Assembly: GCF_946481155.1 (NCBI RefSeq) | Contig: NZ_CAMLMK010000003.1 | Location: 1-64,000 of the forward strand | Source: an uncultured Flavobacterium sp. | Lineage (GTDB): Bacteria; Bacteroidota; Bacteroidia; Flavobacteriales; Flavobacteriaceae | Reading direction: 5' to 3' | Length of the DNA stretch: 64,000 bases | Shown: in pieces, positions 19,746 to 28,740 of the stretch | How positions within the stretch are numbered: the stretch's first letter is position 1 | Layout: every line of letters begins with the position of its first letter | The notes under the pieces: model-generated | Database searches by the model: none | The model's input: the letters and a program-made list of their open reading frames with translations, nothing else | What the model was told of the DNA's origin: nothing | Position numbers and translations under genes: made by a program

Positions 19746-19777
19746 AAAAAGCAGTTCAAAACGAGCTGCTTTTTTAT
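19744..19777. terminator. Bidirectional terminator between the sco cluster and DUF4403
   Basis: The stem AGCAGTTC/GAGCTGCT (one G-U pair) with an AAAAC loop is flanked by A7 and T7, so it can serve both convergent genes. Confidence 0.9.
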
Positions 19778-19793
19778 TTATCAGCGAACTGTT

Positions 19794-21185
19794 TTATTCC
19801 ATTCCGTCGATCTTAATGCTCATTTGCCCTGAAGTTTTGATGAAAGCAATAATGGCTTTGTCGGTCAGTTCTACTTTATCGAATTCAAAATCGTTTAGCG
19901 AACCATTTACGAATACGCCCTTCATTGGCGAGTAATTGCTCAGATAAGGCTGCATGTTTTTCTTTCCGTCTTCCAGATTTCCTTTGATGGAATAACGACA
20001 GGTTTCCTGGATTTTCTTCAGGATCATTCCGCTTAAAAGCCAATTGGCGGTTTTAGTCAATGCACCTTTACTATTCAGGACATAATCCATCTGATCAAAA
20101 TAAATTTCTTTGGTAACCGCATTGTAATTCGGAAAACCGGAAAGATAAATTGTACCATTCACGCTGCCCAGCATGTCTAAAGCGATGATCATTTTGCCGT
20201 CTTTATGCCATAAATCCACTTTCTGAACGGTAATTTTTCGGCTTCCTGTGCCAAAGGTCTGTCCCTGAAAATTCTTGGTCAAAATACGGGAAGCACTTTC
20301 ATAAGTAGAAACGGCTGCAACAGTCGCTTCAATTTTATTAGGCATTTTACTAACAGGTTTCAGAACAATGTTTTCCTTTTTGAAAGTAGTAGCTGGTTTT
20401 TGTCCCACAATCGTCTGCATACTGCATTTCAGTCCCATATGCATAGTGAGTTTGCTTTTAGACAGTACGGCGTCGGTTACATATAATTCAGTCGGAATCA
20501 GCTTAAACCAGGTTTCATATTGTTCGCTCGTGAGAAATGGGGTGCTTAATTTTTCCAGAACCGACAAAACCTGAGGCTTAAAATCAGTCGATTTGTTTAT
20601 GGCGTCGTCTATTTTTTTTGCAATCTTAGATTTAAAAATTCGTAACGTCGGATTTACCAGATAGGTAATCGGAACATTTCTTCCGGCCACGACAATCGAC
20701 GGACTTTCGCTCCATTCAAAATCTTCTATCTCGGAAGTTGTCGTCAGTTTCCAGTTGGAAAGCTTGGCGTCGCTCAAAAGCGTAATCGTGCCACTAAGAT
20801 TAATCTCTCTAGTGTCGTTCAATCCGAGGTAGTCGCTTCCGTATTTGACTTTCGCCCATATTTTCATTGGCAGCACTGATTCGATTTTTCCGTTTTTCTC
20901 TACTAATCGTATCGGAGCCTGCTTCCAGATTTTCATTTCGGTCTTGTCGTCGTCCAGAATACTGTCGTTGTAAATTAATCCCGTCAGCACTTTATTCAGC
21001 TGATTTTCGATTTCTTTCAGCGGAACTTCAACCGGCATACTAATATAGGAAGTAGTTGTTTTATAAACGGTCGGGGTATTATCACTGGGCATTGGTTTCA
21101 AAGCTTCCACTTTTTTGGTAGTAGAACAGCCGATGAAAATCCCCGCTAAAGCGAAAAATGATAAAAAGGAAAATAGTGTCTTCAT
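19794..21185 (-). CDS. DUF4403 family lipoprotein
   Basis: A 463-residue predicted lipoprotein. The signal ends in a lipobox, LAGIFIGC, with the modified cysteine near residue 20, followed by STTKKVEALKPMP. The rest resembles DUF4403: a region of alternating beta-strands, KMPNKIEATVAAVSTYESASRILTKNF-type segments in the middle, and a C-terminal part with YLSGFPNYNAVTKEIYFDQMDYVLNSK. Such proteins are thought to have a lipid-binding tubular fold, but no function is established and I infer none. It is a single minus-strand gene facing the sco cluster, and its upstream region is shared with the divergent tolC-type gene. Confidence 0.75.
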   Translation of the reverse strand: MKTLFSFLSFFALAGIFIGCSTTKKVEALKPMPSDNTPTVYKTTTSYISMPVEVPLKEIENQLNKVLTGLIYNDSILDDDKTEMKIWKQAPIRLVEKNGKIESVLPMKIWAKVKYGSDYLGLNDTREINLSGTITLLSDAKLSNWKLTTTSEIEDFEWSESPSIVVAGRNVPITYLVNPTLRIFKSKIAKKIDDAINKSTDFKPQVLSVLEKLSTPFLTSEQYETWFKLIPTELYVTDAVLSKSKLTMHMGLKCSMQTIVGQKPATTFKKENIVLKPVSKMPNKIEATVAAVSTYESASRILTKNFQGQTFGTGSRKITVQKVDLWHKDGKMIIALDMLGSVNGTIYLSGFPNYNAVTKEIYFDQMDYVLNSKGALTKTANWLLSGMILKKIQETCRYSIKGNLEDGKKNMQPYLSNYSPMKGVFVNGSLNDFEFDKVELTDKAIIAFIKTSGQMSIKIDGME

Positions 21186-21299
21186 GTCAATTTTGATAAA
21201 ACGCTGTAAAAGTAAAATTTTTCCCGAAGGTATGTTGTAACTTTTAACGAAGAAATGCGTCTTATGTTTTTTAAGAGTAAGAGATTACGTCCAAAATAA

Positions 21300-21307
21300 T
21301 ATCTTTG
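21300..21307 (+). promoter_or_regulatory. Putative promoter of the TolC-adaptor operon
   Basis: TATCTTTG (TAnnTTTG) lies 25 bp before the ATG at 21333 in the divergent intergenic region. A clean -33 TTG is not visible. Confidence 0.5.
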
Positions 21308-21332
21308 TAAGACTCTTTACCAAAAGAACCCT

Positions 21333-22667
21333 ATGAAAAGTACAACATTAATTAAAACATTTTTTTTCGGTTTACTGCTGGTTTCCTTCCAGTCGAACGC
21401 TCAGGCAAAAAAATGGACTTTAGCGGAATGCGTGGATTATGCATTAAAAAACAACATTTCCATAAAGCAATCGGAATTAGATTTAAAGGCAACTGACATT
21501 GAAAAAATGGAGGCGATAGGTAATTTTCTTCCAACTTTAAATGCCAATGCGAGCTACAGTATCAATACCGGAGCCAACATCAACCCGGCGACCAACCAAT
21601 TTGAAAACGAAACTTTTAAATCGCTTTCTGCAGGAGCTAATTCAGGGGTGACAATCTTTAACGGTTTGTCCAACTGGAAAAATCTGCAAAGAGCCAAATT
21701 GAGCAAAATAGCCAACAACTATCGTCTTGACAAGATGAAAGACGACATTGCTTTATCTGTTGCCAATTCCTATCTTCAGATTCTTTTCAATAAAGAACAA
21801 TTGAAGGTGCAGATCAATCAGAATAAAACAACTAAAGAGAATATCACCCGAACAAAAGAACTTATTGATGCAGGCTCATTACCGGCCGGAGATATTCATG
21901 AATTATTGGCAACCGATGCTTCACAGGAACAGCAGATTATCAATACCCAAAATGCTTTGCTGATTTCTAAAATTGCCTTATCGCAAACGCTTTTGCTGGA
22001 AGATTATATGAATTTTGACATTGCAGATGAAGTTTTTGAAGTGAGTCCCACTACCGTTTTGAACGAAACCCAGGAAACAATTGTGGGCAAGGCTAAAGAA
22101 GCGGTAAAGGATATAAAAATTGCATTGTCGAATGTTGATATTGCACAAAAAGATGTTTCCATCGCGCGCTCATCTTATTTGCCAACTTTATCGGCGTTTT
22201 TAGGATATAATACTAGATGGTCTGAAAGTGCCGACATTAAATTTATCGATCAGTTATATTTATTTGATGGAACATCAATAGGATTACAATTAAATGTTCC
22301 GATACTAAACGGTTTTGCCACCAGAGCAAGAGTGCAGCGAAGCAAAATAAGTAAAGAAAGAGCAGATATTCAGCTAAAACAGGCAGAATTGGATCTGGAA
22401 CGTAATGTATATCAGGCCTATTCCGATGTTATGAATGCCAAAAAATCGTTGGAAGCGGCTGAGAAAACACTGGAAGCAAGAAAACTGTCCTTTGAATATT
22501 CGAAAGAACGTTTTCAGGTAGGGCTGATGAATTCTTTTGATTTCTCTCAATCTTCCGTTGCTATGGAAAATGCACAATCAGAAATGTTGCGAACCAAATA
22601 TGATTATATTTTCAAAACCAAAATATTAGAATACTACTTCGGAATTCCGATCGTACAAAAACAATAA
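21333..22667 (+). CDS. TolC family outer-membrane efflux protein
   Basis: Outer-membrane channel component of a tripartite exporter. The 444-residue product has a signal peptide (TTLIKTFFFGLLLVSFQSNAQ) and two outer-membrane efflux protein repeats rich in long amphipathic helices. Examples are LAECVDYALKNNISIKQSELDLKATDIEKMEA near the N-terminus and the long helix from LKQAELDLERNVYQAYSD to the ERFQVGLMNSFDFSQ signature near the C-terminus. The next gene, 3 bp downstream, is a periplasmic adaptor. No inner-membrane pump (RND or ABC) is adjacent, so the partner must be encoded elsewhere. Substrate unknown. Confidence 0.92.
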   Translation: MKSTTLIKTFFFGLLLVSFQSNAQAKKWTLAECVDYALKNNISIKQSELDLKATDIEKMEAIGNFLPTLNANASYSINTGANINPATNQFENETFKSLSAGANSGVTIFNGLSNWKNLQRAKLSKIANNYRLDKMKDDIALSVANSYLQILFNKEQLKVQINQNKTTKENITRTKELIDAGSLPAGDIHELLATDASQEQQIINTQNALLISKIALSQTLLLEDYMNFDIADEVFEVSPTTVLNETQETIVGKAKEAVKDIKIALSNVDIAQKDVSIARSSYLPTLSAFLGYNTRWSESADIKFIDQLYLFDGTSIGLQLNVPILNGFATRARVQRSKISKERADIQLKQAELDLERNVYQAYSDVMNAKKSLEAAEKTLEARKLSFEYSKERFQVGLMNSFDFSQSSVAMENAQSEMLRTKYDYIFKTKILEYYFGIPIVQKQ

Positions 22668-22670
22668 ATC

Positions 22671-23987
22671 ATGACAAAAAAAACAAAATATTCACTGTTA
22701 GGAGGCGCCATCGCGTTGGTAGTGATTTTAGGAGTTTTAAGTAAAACCGGCGTTGTCGGAAGCAAGGACAAAGGCAAAGAAGTTGAGATTGCCAAAACAG
22801 ACGCCATTACCATCGTGGAAACTGTTTCTGCCACAGGAAAAATTCAGCCGGAAGTGGAAGTGAAAATATCTTCGGAGGTTTCAGGAGAAATCATCGCTTT
22901 GCCAATTAAAGAAGGGCAAACGGTTAAAAAAGGTGATTTGCTGGTGAAAATCAATCCGGATATTTATGTGTCGGGGGTAAACCGAACTGTGGCTTCCCTG
23001 TCTACAACCAAAGCAGGATTGAATCAGGCAGATGCTCAAATGAAAGAAGCGAAAGCAAATTACGACAGAAACAAACGATTGTTTGAAAAAGGCATAATTT
23101 CTAAAGCAGAATGGGACAAAGTGGTTTCAGCTTATGAAGTGGCTCAGGCAAATAAACAGTCGGCTTATTATAATGTACAGAGTGCTTCTGCTACAGTGAC
23201 AGAGGCGAAAGATAACTTAGGAAGAACCACAATCTACGCTCCGGCGGATGGAACGATTTCTAAATTGGATGTGGAATTAGGAGAAAGAGTTTTAGGAACG
23301 CAGCAAATGGCGGGTACAGAATTACTTCGTGTAGCGAATCTTAACAATATGGAAGTGGAAGTGGATGTCAATGAAAACGATATTGTAAAAATCAGCATCG
23401 GTGATGAGGCAAAAATTGAAGTGGATGCTTATCTGAAAAAAGAATTTAAAGGTATTGTAACCAGTATTTCGAATTCTTCCAATGCAACTACAACCGCGGA
23501 TCAGGTAACGAATTTCAAAGTGAAAGTGCGTATTTTAAAAGAATCATACGAAGATTTAATCCAGGGAAAACCGGGCAATTATTCACCTTTCCGTCCTGGA
23601 ATGACTGCGACTGTGGATATTATCACTACCAGAAAAGAAAATGTTTTGGCGGTGCCTATTAGCGCCGTGGTAATGAAAACTGATACTACAGCGACTAAAA
23701 AAGATATCGTTGAGGAATTGGAAAAAGAAGAAGAGGAGAAAATCAAAGGTTCTACCGATAAGAAATACGAGTGCGTTTTCGTGAAAGATGGCGACAAAGC
23801 GAAAATCCGCGTAATTACAACCGGAATTCAGGACGATACCAATATTGAAGTGGTAAGCGGACTGAAAAAAGGAGATATCATCATCATCGGACCATACACG
23901 ACAGTAACCAAGGAATTGAATCCAGGTGATAAAGTTACCATCAAGAAAAAAGACTCTGAAGAAAAGGATAAGGAGAAAAAAGCATAA
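22671..23987 (+). CDS. Efflux transporter periplasmic adaptor subunit (HlyD/MacA-like)
   Basis: Membrane fusion protein linking an inner-membrane exporter to TolC. The 438-residue product has one N-terminal membrane helix (SLLGGAIALVVILGVL), a lipoyl half-motif (VEVKISSEVSGEIIALPIKEGQTVKKGDLLVKI), a coiled-coil hairpin at about residues 100-190, the second lipoyl half (TIYAPADGTISKLDVELGERV), and beta-barrel plus membrane-proximal domains. A Lys/Glu-rich loop near residues 345-365 (EELEKEEEEKIKG) and a similar acidic-basic tail are unusual decorations. It overlaps nothing and is closed by a terminator 3-4 bp after the stop, so the operon contains only TolC and adaptor. Confidence 0.9.
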   Translation: MTKKTKYSLLGGAIALVVILGVLSKTGVVGSKDKGKEVEIAKTDAITIVETVSATGKIQPEVEVKISSEVSGEIIALPIKEGQTVKKGDLLVKINPDIYVSGVNRTVASLSTTKAGLNQADAQMKEAKANYDRNKRLFEKGIISKAEWDKVVSAYEVAQANKQSAYYNVQSASATVTEAKDNLGRTTIYAPADGTISKLDVELGERVLGTQQMAGTELLRVANLNNMEVEVDVNENDIVKISIGDEAKIEVDAYLKKEFKGIVTSISNSSNATTTADQVTNFKVKVRILKESYEDLIQGKPGNYSPFRPGMTATVDIITTRKENVLAVPISAVVMKTDTTATKKDIVEELEKEEEEKIKGSTDKKYECVFVKDGDKAKIRVITTGIQDDTNIEVVSGLKKGDIIIIGPYTTVTKELNPGDKVTIKKKDSEEKDKEKKA

Positions 23988-23989
23988 AT

Positions 23990-24023
23990 AAAAAGGCTTT
24001 CGGTTTGACTGAAAGCCTTTTTT
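23990..24023 (+). terminator. Rho-independent terminator of the TolC-adaptor operon
   Basis: An 11-bp stem (AAAAGGCTTTC paired with GAAAGCCTTTT) with a 9-nt loop ends in a run of T residues. Confidence 0.93.
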
Positions 24024-24035
24024 AATTCTAATCTG

Positions 24036-24043
24036 TATCTTTG
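24036..24043 (+). promoter_or_regulatory. Putative tsaB promoter, -7 element
   Basis: TATCTTTG matches TAnnTTTG, 17 bp before the tsaB ATG and 12 bp after the preceding terminator. Confidence 0.5.
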
Positions 24044-24060
24044 CCAATAATTTCAAAACA

Positions 24061-24732
24061 ATGGCATACATTCTAAATATTGAAACGGCTACAAAAAACT
24101 GTTCGGTGACTATTGCAAACGATGGTAAGACTGTCGTATGTCTTGAAATCGCGGAAGAAGGCTATTCACACGCTGAAAAACTGCATCTTTTCTTTGAAGA
24201 AGCCTTACAGAAAGCCGGAATCACATTTCAGAATTTAAAAGCTATTGCTGTTAGTCAGGGGCCGGGTTCCTATACCGGATTGCGTATTGGGGTTTCCGCA
24301 GCAAAAGGATTGTGCTATGCACTTAGTATCCCAATGATAGCTATTGATACTTTAGAAGTGTTAGCCCGAAAAATTACTGTCGAAAGCGGAAGCATCGTTC
24401 CTATGATAGATGCCCGGCGCATGGAAGTCTTCACCGCTTTTTTTGATGAGAAGTATTCCAAAACACGGGAAATCAAAGCAGAAATCATCGATGCAGCAAC
24501 GTATTCCGATTCTTCTGAAACACTTCATCTGCTGGGAGACGGTGCCGCGAAATGCAAAACGTTTTTGAATTCGGACCGGTTTGTATATCACGACGAAGTG
24601 ATTTTTCCTTCATCCAACGAAATGAGCGCCATCTCTTTTGAGAAATTTCAAAAAAATGACTTTGTGGATGTGGCTTATTTCGAGCCTTTCTACCTGAAGG
24701 ATTTTGTGATGACGACTAAAGCTAAATCGTAA
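24061..24732 (+). CDS. tsaB: tRNA threonylcarbamoyladenosine biosynthesis protein TsaB
   Basis: Scaffold partner of TsaD and TsaE in making the t6A modification at position 37 of ANN-decoding tRNAs. The 223-residue product begins with the ASKHA-type phosphate loop sequence ILNIETATKNCSVTIA and contains the family signature SQGPGSYTGLRIGVSAAKGLCYAL (about residues 64-87), followed by DTLEVLAR and PMIDARRMEVFTAFFD. It has its own TAnnTTTG box. Its last 11 bases overlap the 3' end of the convergent mechanosensitive channel gene, and I see no hairpin terminator between them. Confidence 0.95.
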   Translation: MAYILNIETATKNCSVTIANDGKTVVCLEIAEEGYSHAEKLHLFFEEALQKAGITFQNLKAIAVSQGPGSYTGLRIGVSAAKGLCYALSIPMIAIDTLEVLARKITVESGSIVPMIDARRMEVFTAFFDEKYSKTREIKAEIIDAATYSDSSETLHLLGDGAAKCKTFLNSDRFVYHDEVIFPSSNEMSAISFEKFQKNDFVDVAYFEPFYLKDFVMTTKAKS

Positions 24733-25477
24733 CAGCACTTTTACTCTGCTCCAGAATATCGGAATGCACCAGCGCTAAATCGGCATTTTTTACCCATGCT
24801 TTCACGGAGAAATTCACGGTAGTCTCACCCAGTTCGTGTATGCTAACATCCGGTGCGGGGTTTTTCAGTACTTTCGGATGATTCTTTACGATTTCCTCCA
24901 ATTGGGTTTTTACCGCTTTGATATCGGAAGTGTAATTCGTGCGGACAATCAAATCCGTACGACGCGTAGTTTTCTGCGAGAAATTCTTAATCTTTCCGTT
25001 GGATAAAACGCCGTTTGGAATATAAACGACCTGGTTTTGTGCCGTTAGTATTTTTGTAGTAAAGATGTGGATTTCCAGAACTTTTCCTGTTTCGCCCTGC
25101 GCATCGATATTGTCGCCCACTTTAAAAGGCTTAAACATAATGATTAGCATTCCGCCTGCAAAGTTGGAAAGGGATCCCTGTAAGGACATACCAACTGCTA
25201 AACCAATGGCTCCCAGAATTGCTACGAAAGAAGAAGTTTCTACTCCCAGACGCGAAATCACTGTCACGAAAAGCAAAATACGAACGCCCCAGATTAAGAT
25301 TTCAAGTATGAACTGGATTAATGTCGGTTCCAACTCCTTTCGGGTCATGATTTTCTGAGCGACTTTTTTCAGGATAGCAATCCCCCAAAGTCCAAACAGC
25401 AATACCAGCGCTGCTGAAATCACTCTTGGCGAATAATCGAGTAAAACATTAATATAGTGTGCGAAAAAGCTATTCAT
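24722..25477 (-). CDS. Small-conductance mechanosensitive ion channel (MscS family)
   Basis: Inner-membrane tension-gated channel that releases osmolytes on hypo-osmotic shock. The 251-residue product is a minimal MscS: two or three N-terminal helices, then the pore-lining helix and beta domain [36 protein letters not shown], followed by [29 protein letters not shown] and a C-terminal alpha-beta domain. The ATG at 25477 ([12 protein letters not shown]) is chosen because it overlaps the upstream stop as ATGAATAG; an ATG at 25492 would add five residues. It is translationally coupled to the thioredoxin-domain gene and overlaps tsaB tail to tail. Confidence 0.92.
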   Translation of the reverse strand: MNSFFAHYINVLLDYSPRVISAALVLLFGLWGIAILKKVAQKIMTRKELEPTLIQFILEILIWGVRILLFVTVISRLGVETSSFVAILGAIGLAVGMSLQGSLSNFAGGMLIIMFKPFKVGDNIDAQGETGKVLEIHIFTTKILTAQNQVVYIPNGVLSNGKIKNFSQKTTRRTDLIVRTNYTSDIKAVKTQLEEIVKNHPKVLKNPAPDVSIHELGETTVNFSVKAWVKNADLALVHSDILEQSKSAVTI

Positions 25478-27518
25478 TTTTTCCACTTCCATGGCTTTGT
25501 GTAATTTTTAGTTCGGATAAAGTAGCTTCCAAAGACGAATCCGGAAGCAGGCAGTTTTTGTCCCTGCAAATATAGAACAGAAGTTTTTCTTCGTCAAATC
25601 GGTTTTCAAGAAAGGGAAGTTCGGATGGTTGTGAGGTTCCGGCAATTAAGACATTCGGCAAATATTCGGCATTTATTTTTCTGCTGTTTTCCAAAGCGTC
25701 GCTACCGCAAATTGCCAATTGTTTATAGTCTTCCGACTGGTTGAGCCAGAGGTTAAGCCAATTCGAGAATGCTGAAGGATAGTCCATCATCGGGATCATG
25801 TGATGCAACATCTGCAACGCTATTTTTTCGTATTCTGAATTGTGAAATAAAATACTCAACACGAATAAATTATTCGCCATTACTGAATTGGAGGCCGGAA
25901 TCACATTGTCTTCCGTTTCAAAATGCTGGGCAATCAACTGCTGGTCGTCTTTGGAATTGAAACGGAAAAATTGCTTTTCTGCATCGTAAAAATGTTCGAG
26001 GCAATAATCGGATAGCTGTTTTGCCTTATGAAGGTAAATTTCGTCCAATGTTGCCTGATATAAAACTATGAAAGCATCAATTACGAAAGCATAATCATCC
26101 AAAAAGCCTTTAATTGTACTTTTCCCGTTTTTATAGGAATGCCAAAGAAATCCTTCTGCCGACCATTGTTTTTCAGTGATAAATTGCGCGTTGTTTTTTG
26201 CAGTTTGCAAATAGTTGTCGTTGCCCAAAGCTTTGTAGGCGTCAACATAACCTTTCAGCATAATCGCATTCCATGAAGTCAGCGATTTGTCATCCAATCT
26301 TGGTTTCGGGCGTTTTTCCCTTTCGCTGAAAAGCAGTTTTTCCCAGTCTTTCTTTTTAATGTTGAGTTCGTTTTCGGTCAGGCCGAATTGAGAGGCGAGG
26401 TTTTCAATGGACTGACTTTGGATTAAAACATAATTGTCATGTTCCCAAAACCCGAAATCGTTTACATTGAAAAGCTCGGCAAAAATCTCGAAATCTTCTT
26501 TCAATAAAATTTGCAATTGCTCTTTCTTCCAAACATAAAACGCACCTTCTTCAAGTTCTCCAATTTCGTTTATGCTGTCCGCGTCAAGCGCTGAATAAAA
26601 AGCATTATCTTTTTGCAGTAATTCGCGTTCGGTGAAGATCAGCGTTTTTTCGATGACTTCTTTATATAATGGATTTTTAGTTCGCTTATAAGCTTCTGCA
26701 TATAAAGAAACCAACTGTCCATTGTCGTACAGCATCTTTTCAAAGTGAGGAACATGCCAGCGCATATCCACGGAATATCTGGAAAAACCGCCGTCAATCG
26801 TGTCGAATAAGCCGCCGTATGCCATTCGCGTAAGCGTTAAGTCAACAAAATTTAAAATGTCATCTGATTGCGTCTGATAACCATAACGCTGCAGAAAAAG
26901 ATAATTGTTTGGCATCATGAATTTCGGGGCTCTTGCGTAACCTCCGAATTCCCAGTCAAAGCTTCTGGACCATTTTTCGAGTAACGGTTTGATAGCATCA
27001 GGATGAATTTTCTCTTCGGAAGTATTTTTCTCCACAATGCCCAAAAGCTGGATTCCCTGATGCAGTTTTTCGGCATAATCGATCATCTTCTCCGGATTTT
27101 CCGAATACAGGTTCTGAAGCTGCTGCAGGATGTCGGTCCAGTTGTCTTTTTTGAAATACGTGCCGCCCCAAACTGGTCGTCCATCAGGCAAACAAACCAC
27201 GTTTAAAGGCCAGCCGCCCTGACGTGTCATCAGCTGTACGGCTTTCATGTAAATTGCATCTACATCCGGTCGTTCTTCGCGGTCGACTTTTATTGAAATG
27301 AAATCGGAATTCATCACATCGGCCACTTGCTGGTTTTCAAAACTCTCATGCTCCATTACATGGCACCAATGGCAGGCTGAATATCCGATACTCACAATAA
27401 TTAATTTGTTTTCTTTTTTTGCTGTGGCCAGAGAAGCTGCGTTCCAGGCTTTCCAGTGAATAGGATTGCCGGCATGCTGCAGGAGATATGGACTGGTTTC
27501 GAGGTGTAATTCGTTCAT
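25470..27518 (-). CDS. Thioredoxin domain-containing protein (YyaL/DUF255 family)
   Basis: A 682-residue cytoplasmic protein of the family known as YyaL in Bacillus and spermatogenesis-associated protein 20 in animals. The N-terminus is the thioredoxin-like DUF255 domain (about residues 1-160): [14 protein letters not shown], then the CHWC motif (C49 and C52) in [14 protein letters not shown], then [13 protein letters not shown]. The remainder is an alpha/alpha-barrel like N-acylglucosamine 2-epimerase and glycoside hydrolases ([25 protein letters not shown]). Enzymatic activity is unknown. ATG 27518 gives the conserved N-terminus; an ATG at 27542 lies in the upstream terminator hairpin. Confidence 0.92.
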   Translation of the reverse strand: MNELHLETSPYLLQHAGNPIHWKAWNAASLATAKKENKLIIVSIGYSACHWCHVMEHESFENQQVADVMNSDFISIKVDREERPDVDAIYMKAVQLMTRQGGWPLNVVCLPDGRPVWGGTYFKKDNWTDILQQLQNLYSENPEKMIDYAEKLHQGIQLLGIVEKNTSEEKIHPDAIKPLLEKWSRSFDWEFGGYARAPKFMMPNNYLFLQRYGYQTQSDDILNFVDLTLTRMAYGGLFDTIDGGFSRYSVDMRWHVPHFEKMLYDNGQLVSLYAEAYKRTKNPLYKEVIEKTLIFTERELLQKDNAFYSALDADSINEIGELEEGAFYVWKKEQLQILLKEDFEIFAELFNVNDFGFWEHDNYVLIQSQSIENLASQFGLTENELNIKKKDWEKLLFSEREKRPKPRLDDKSLTSWNAIMLKGYVDAYKALGNDNYLQTAKNNAQFITEKQWSAEGFLWHSYKNGKSTIKGFLDDYAFVIDAFIVLYQATLDEIYLHKAKQLSDYCLEHFYDAEKQFFRFNSKDDQQLIAQHFETEDNVIPASNSVMANNLFVLSILFHNSEYEKIALQMLHHMIPMMDYPSAFSNWLNLWLNQSEDYKQLAICGSDALENSRKINAEYLPNVLIAGTSQPSELPFLENRFDEEKLLFYICRDKNCLLPDSSLEATLSELKITQSHGSGKNE

Positions 27519-27525
27519 GATTCTA

Positions 27526-27556
27526 AATAAAAAAGCGTCCAAAATTGAACGCTTAA
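27526..27556 (-). terminator. Minus-strand terminator between the NifU-like gene and the thioredoxin-domain gene
   Basis: Read on the minus strand, the stem AAGCGT/ACGCTT continues past one mismatch into CAA/TTG and is followed by six T residues. It ends the NifU-like transcript just before the next ATG. Confidence 0.8.
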
Positions 27557-27596
27557 AGATACGGTGATTTCTTAAATTATTTGATTTCGAAAGTCG

Positions 27597-27617
27597 GTTT
27601 CAGGTTTTATCTGAAAC
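27597..27617 (-). other. Hairpin at the stop codon of the NifU-like gene
   Basis: Perfect inverted repeat GTTTCAG/CTGAAAC with a 7-nt loop, one base into the stop codon region. It has no T-tract on the minus strand, so it is more likely an mRNA 3' structure than a terminator; function unclear. Confidence 0.4.
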
Positions 27618-28516
27618 TATCCATTAACGGCTTCCACTTTGATATCCTGGTCGTTTAACATGTCTTTCAGCATGTTTTCAATACCGTTTTTCAATGTGAA
27701 TGTTGAAGACGGGCATCCGCTGCAGGCACCCTGAAGGATTACTTTCACGCGTTTTTCGGTTTCATCGTAAGACTGGAAAGAAATGTTTCCTCCATCCGAC
27801 TGCACAGCCGGTTTAACGTATTCTTCCAGAATGTTGATAATTTGCTGCGAAGTGGCATCCAGTTTTTCGAAATATTCTTCCTGTTGTTTTTCGTGATTTG
27901 GCGTTTTTTGCAATTGTGTCTCGTCAATCACCATTTTGCCTTCTTCCACATAGGTTTTGATGAAAGAGCGAATTTCCTGTGTGATTTCCATCCACTCGGC
28001 AATATCGTATTTGGAGATGGATACATAATTCTCATCGATGAACACTTCCTTCACAAACGGGAATTTGAATAACTCTTTTGCCAAAGGTGAAGCGGCGGTC
28101 TGGTCAATGTTTTTGCATTCCACAGCTGTTTTTGTCAGCATTTTGCTGGCCACGAATTTCATTACTGATGGGTTAGGGGTAGTTTCGCTGTAAACGGTTA
28201 CCGGGATTTTTTTGTTGGCGGTTTCTTCGATGTTTAGAATCTTTCCCCCTTTGTCTACGAAGGTTTCAATCTGCTCGGCAAGCAATTCTTTTACTTCGTT
28301 CCATTCCACAATGGAGAATTTCTCGATAGCGATGAAATTCCCTGAAATATACACGGTTTTTACAAACGGAAGGAAGAATAACTCTTTGGCTAAGGGCGAT
28401 TGCGCTGTCTCGTCTATATTTTTGAACTCAAAATTCTGATTCTTAGTGATAAAATCAGGAAACTCAAATTTCATGATAGCAGGATTTTGGGTTTCTTTTA
28501 TTGTTACTTTTATCAT
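27617..28516 (-). CDS. NifU-like iron-sulfur scaffold with two tandem Nfu N-terminal domains
   Basis: Iron-sulfur cluster carrier. The 299-residue product has two copies of the Nfu_N domain, at about residues 1-90 (IKETQNPAIMKFEF, AQSPLAKELFFLPFVKTVYI) and 107-190 (SETTPNPSVMKFVA, AASPLAKELFKFPFVKEVFI). A charged linker leads to a C-terminal NifU domain with the cluster-binding CSGC motif (C265 and C268) in LQGACSGCPSSTFTLKNG. ATG 28516 (MIKVTIKE) is chosen; an upstream open frame to 28597 crosses the promoter. Two Nfu_N units in one chain is larger than the common NfuA or Nfu layout. It stands alone on the minus strand. Confidence 0.93.
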   Translation of the reverse strand: MIKVTIKETQNPAIMKFEFPDFITKNQNFEFKNIDETAQSPLAKELFFLPFVKTVYISGNFIAIEKFSIVEWNEVKELLAEQIETFVDKGGKILNIEETANKKIPVTVYSETTPNPSVMKFVASKMLTKTAVECKNIDQTAASPLAKELFKFPFVKEVFIDENYVSISKYDIAEWMEITQEIRSFIKTYVEEGKMVIDETQLQKTPNHEKQQEEYFEKLDATSQQIINILEEYVKPAVQSDGGNISFQSYDETEKRVKVILQGACSGCPSSTFTLKNGIENMLKDMLNDQDIKVEAVNG

Positions 28517-28534
28517 CGTTTTTGTTATTTTTTG

Positions 28535-28542
28535 CAAATTTA
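28535..28542 (-). promoter_or_regulatory. Putative promoter of the NifU-like gene
   Basis: On the minus strand TAAATTTG matches TAnnTTTG, 18 bp before the ATG at 28516. Its location supports that start over the longer open frame. Confidence 0.5.
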
Positions 28543-28668
28543 GGTAGTTATATGCTATGATTAAGTATATTTGGCTTTTTAAAGAAAAAATTAACACAAT
28601 GATAAGATTTGTTTGTAATTAAATTATACAATATTTTCTTGTCCTTGTTTTTCTTATTCAAAAATTTA

Positions 28669-28676
28669 TATATTTG
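28669..28676 (+). promoter_or_regulatory. Putative promoter of the PorP/SprF gene
   Basis: TATATTTG matches the -7 consensus; TTG at 28645-28647 lies 21 nt upstream. The resulting 5' leader would be about 60 nt, longer than most in this window. Confidence 0.55.
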
Positions 28677-28740
28677 AAGAATTTCAAAATAAAAACTATT
28701 TTTTCCAAATAAAGGTCTGTTTCTCAATTGTAAAGGAATT

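Noticed and set aside
23583..24071. 162-residue minus-strand frame opposite the adaptor 3' end and the tsaB start
   Set aside because: It crosses a terminator and the 3' part of the adaptor gene on the other strand; composition is Phe-rich antisense sequence with no domain.
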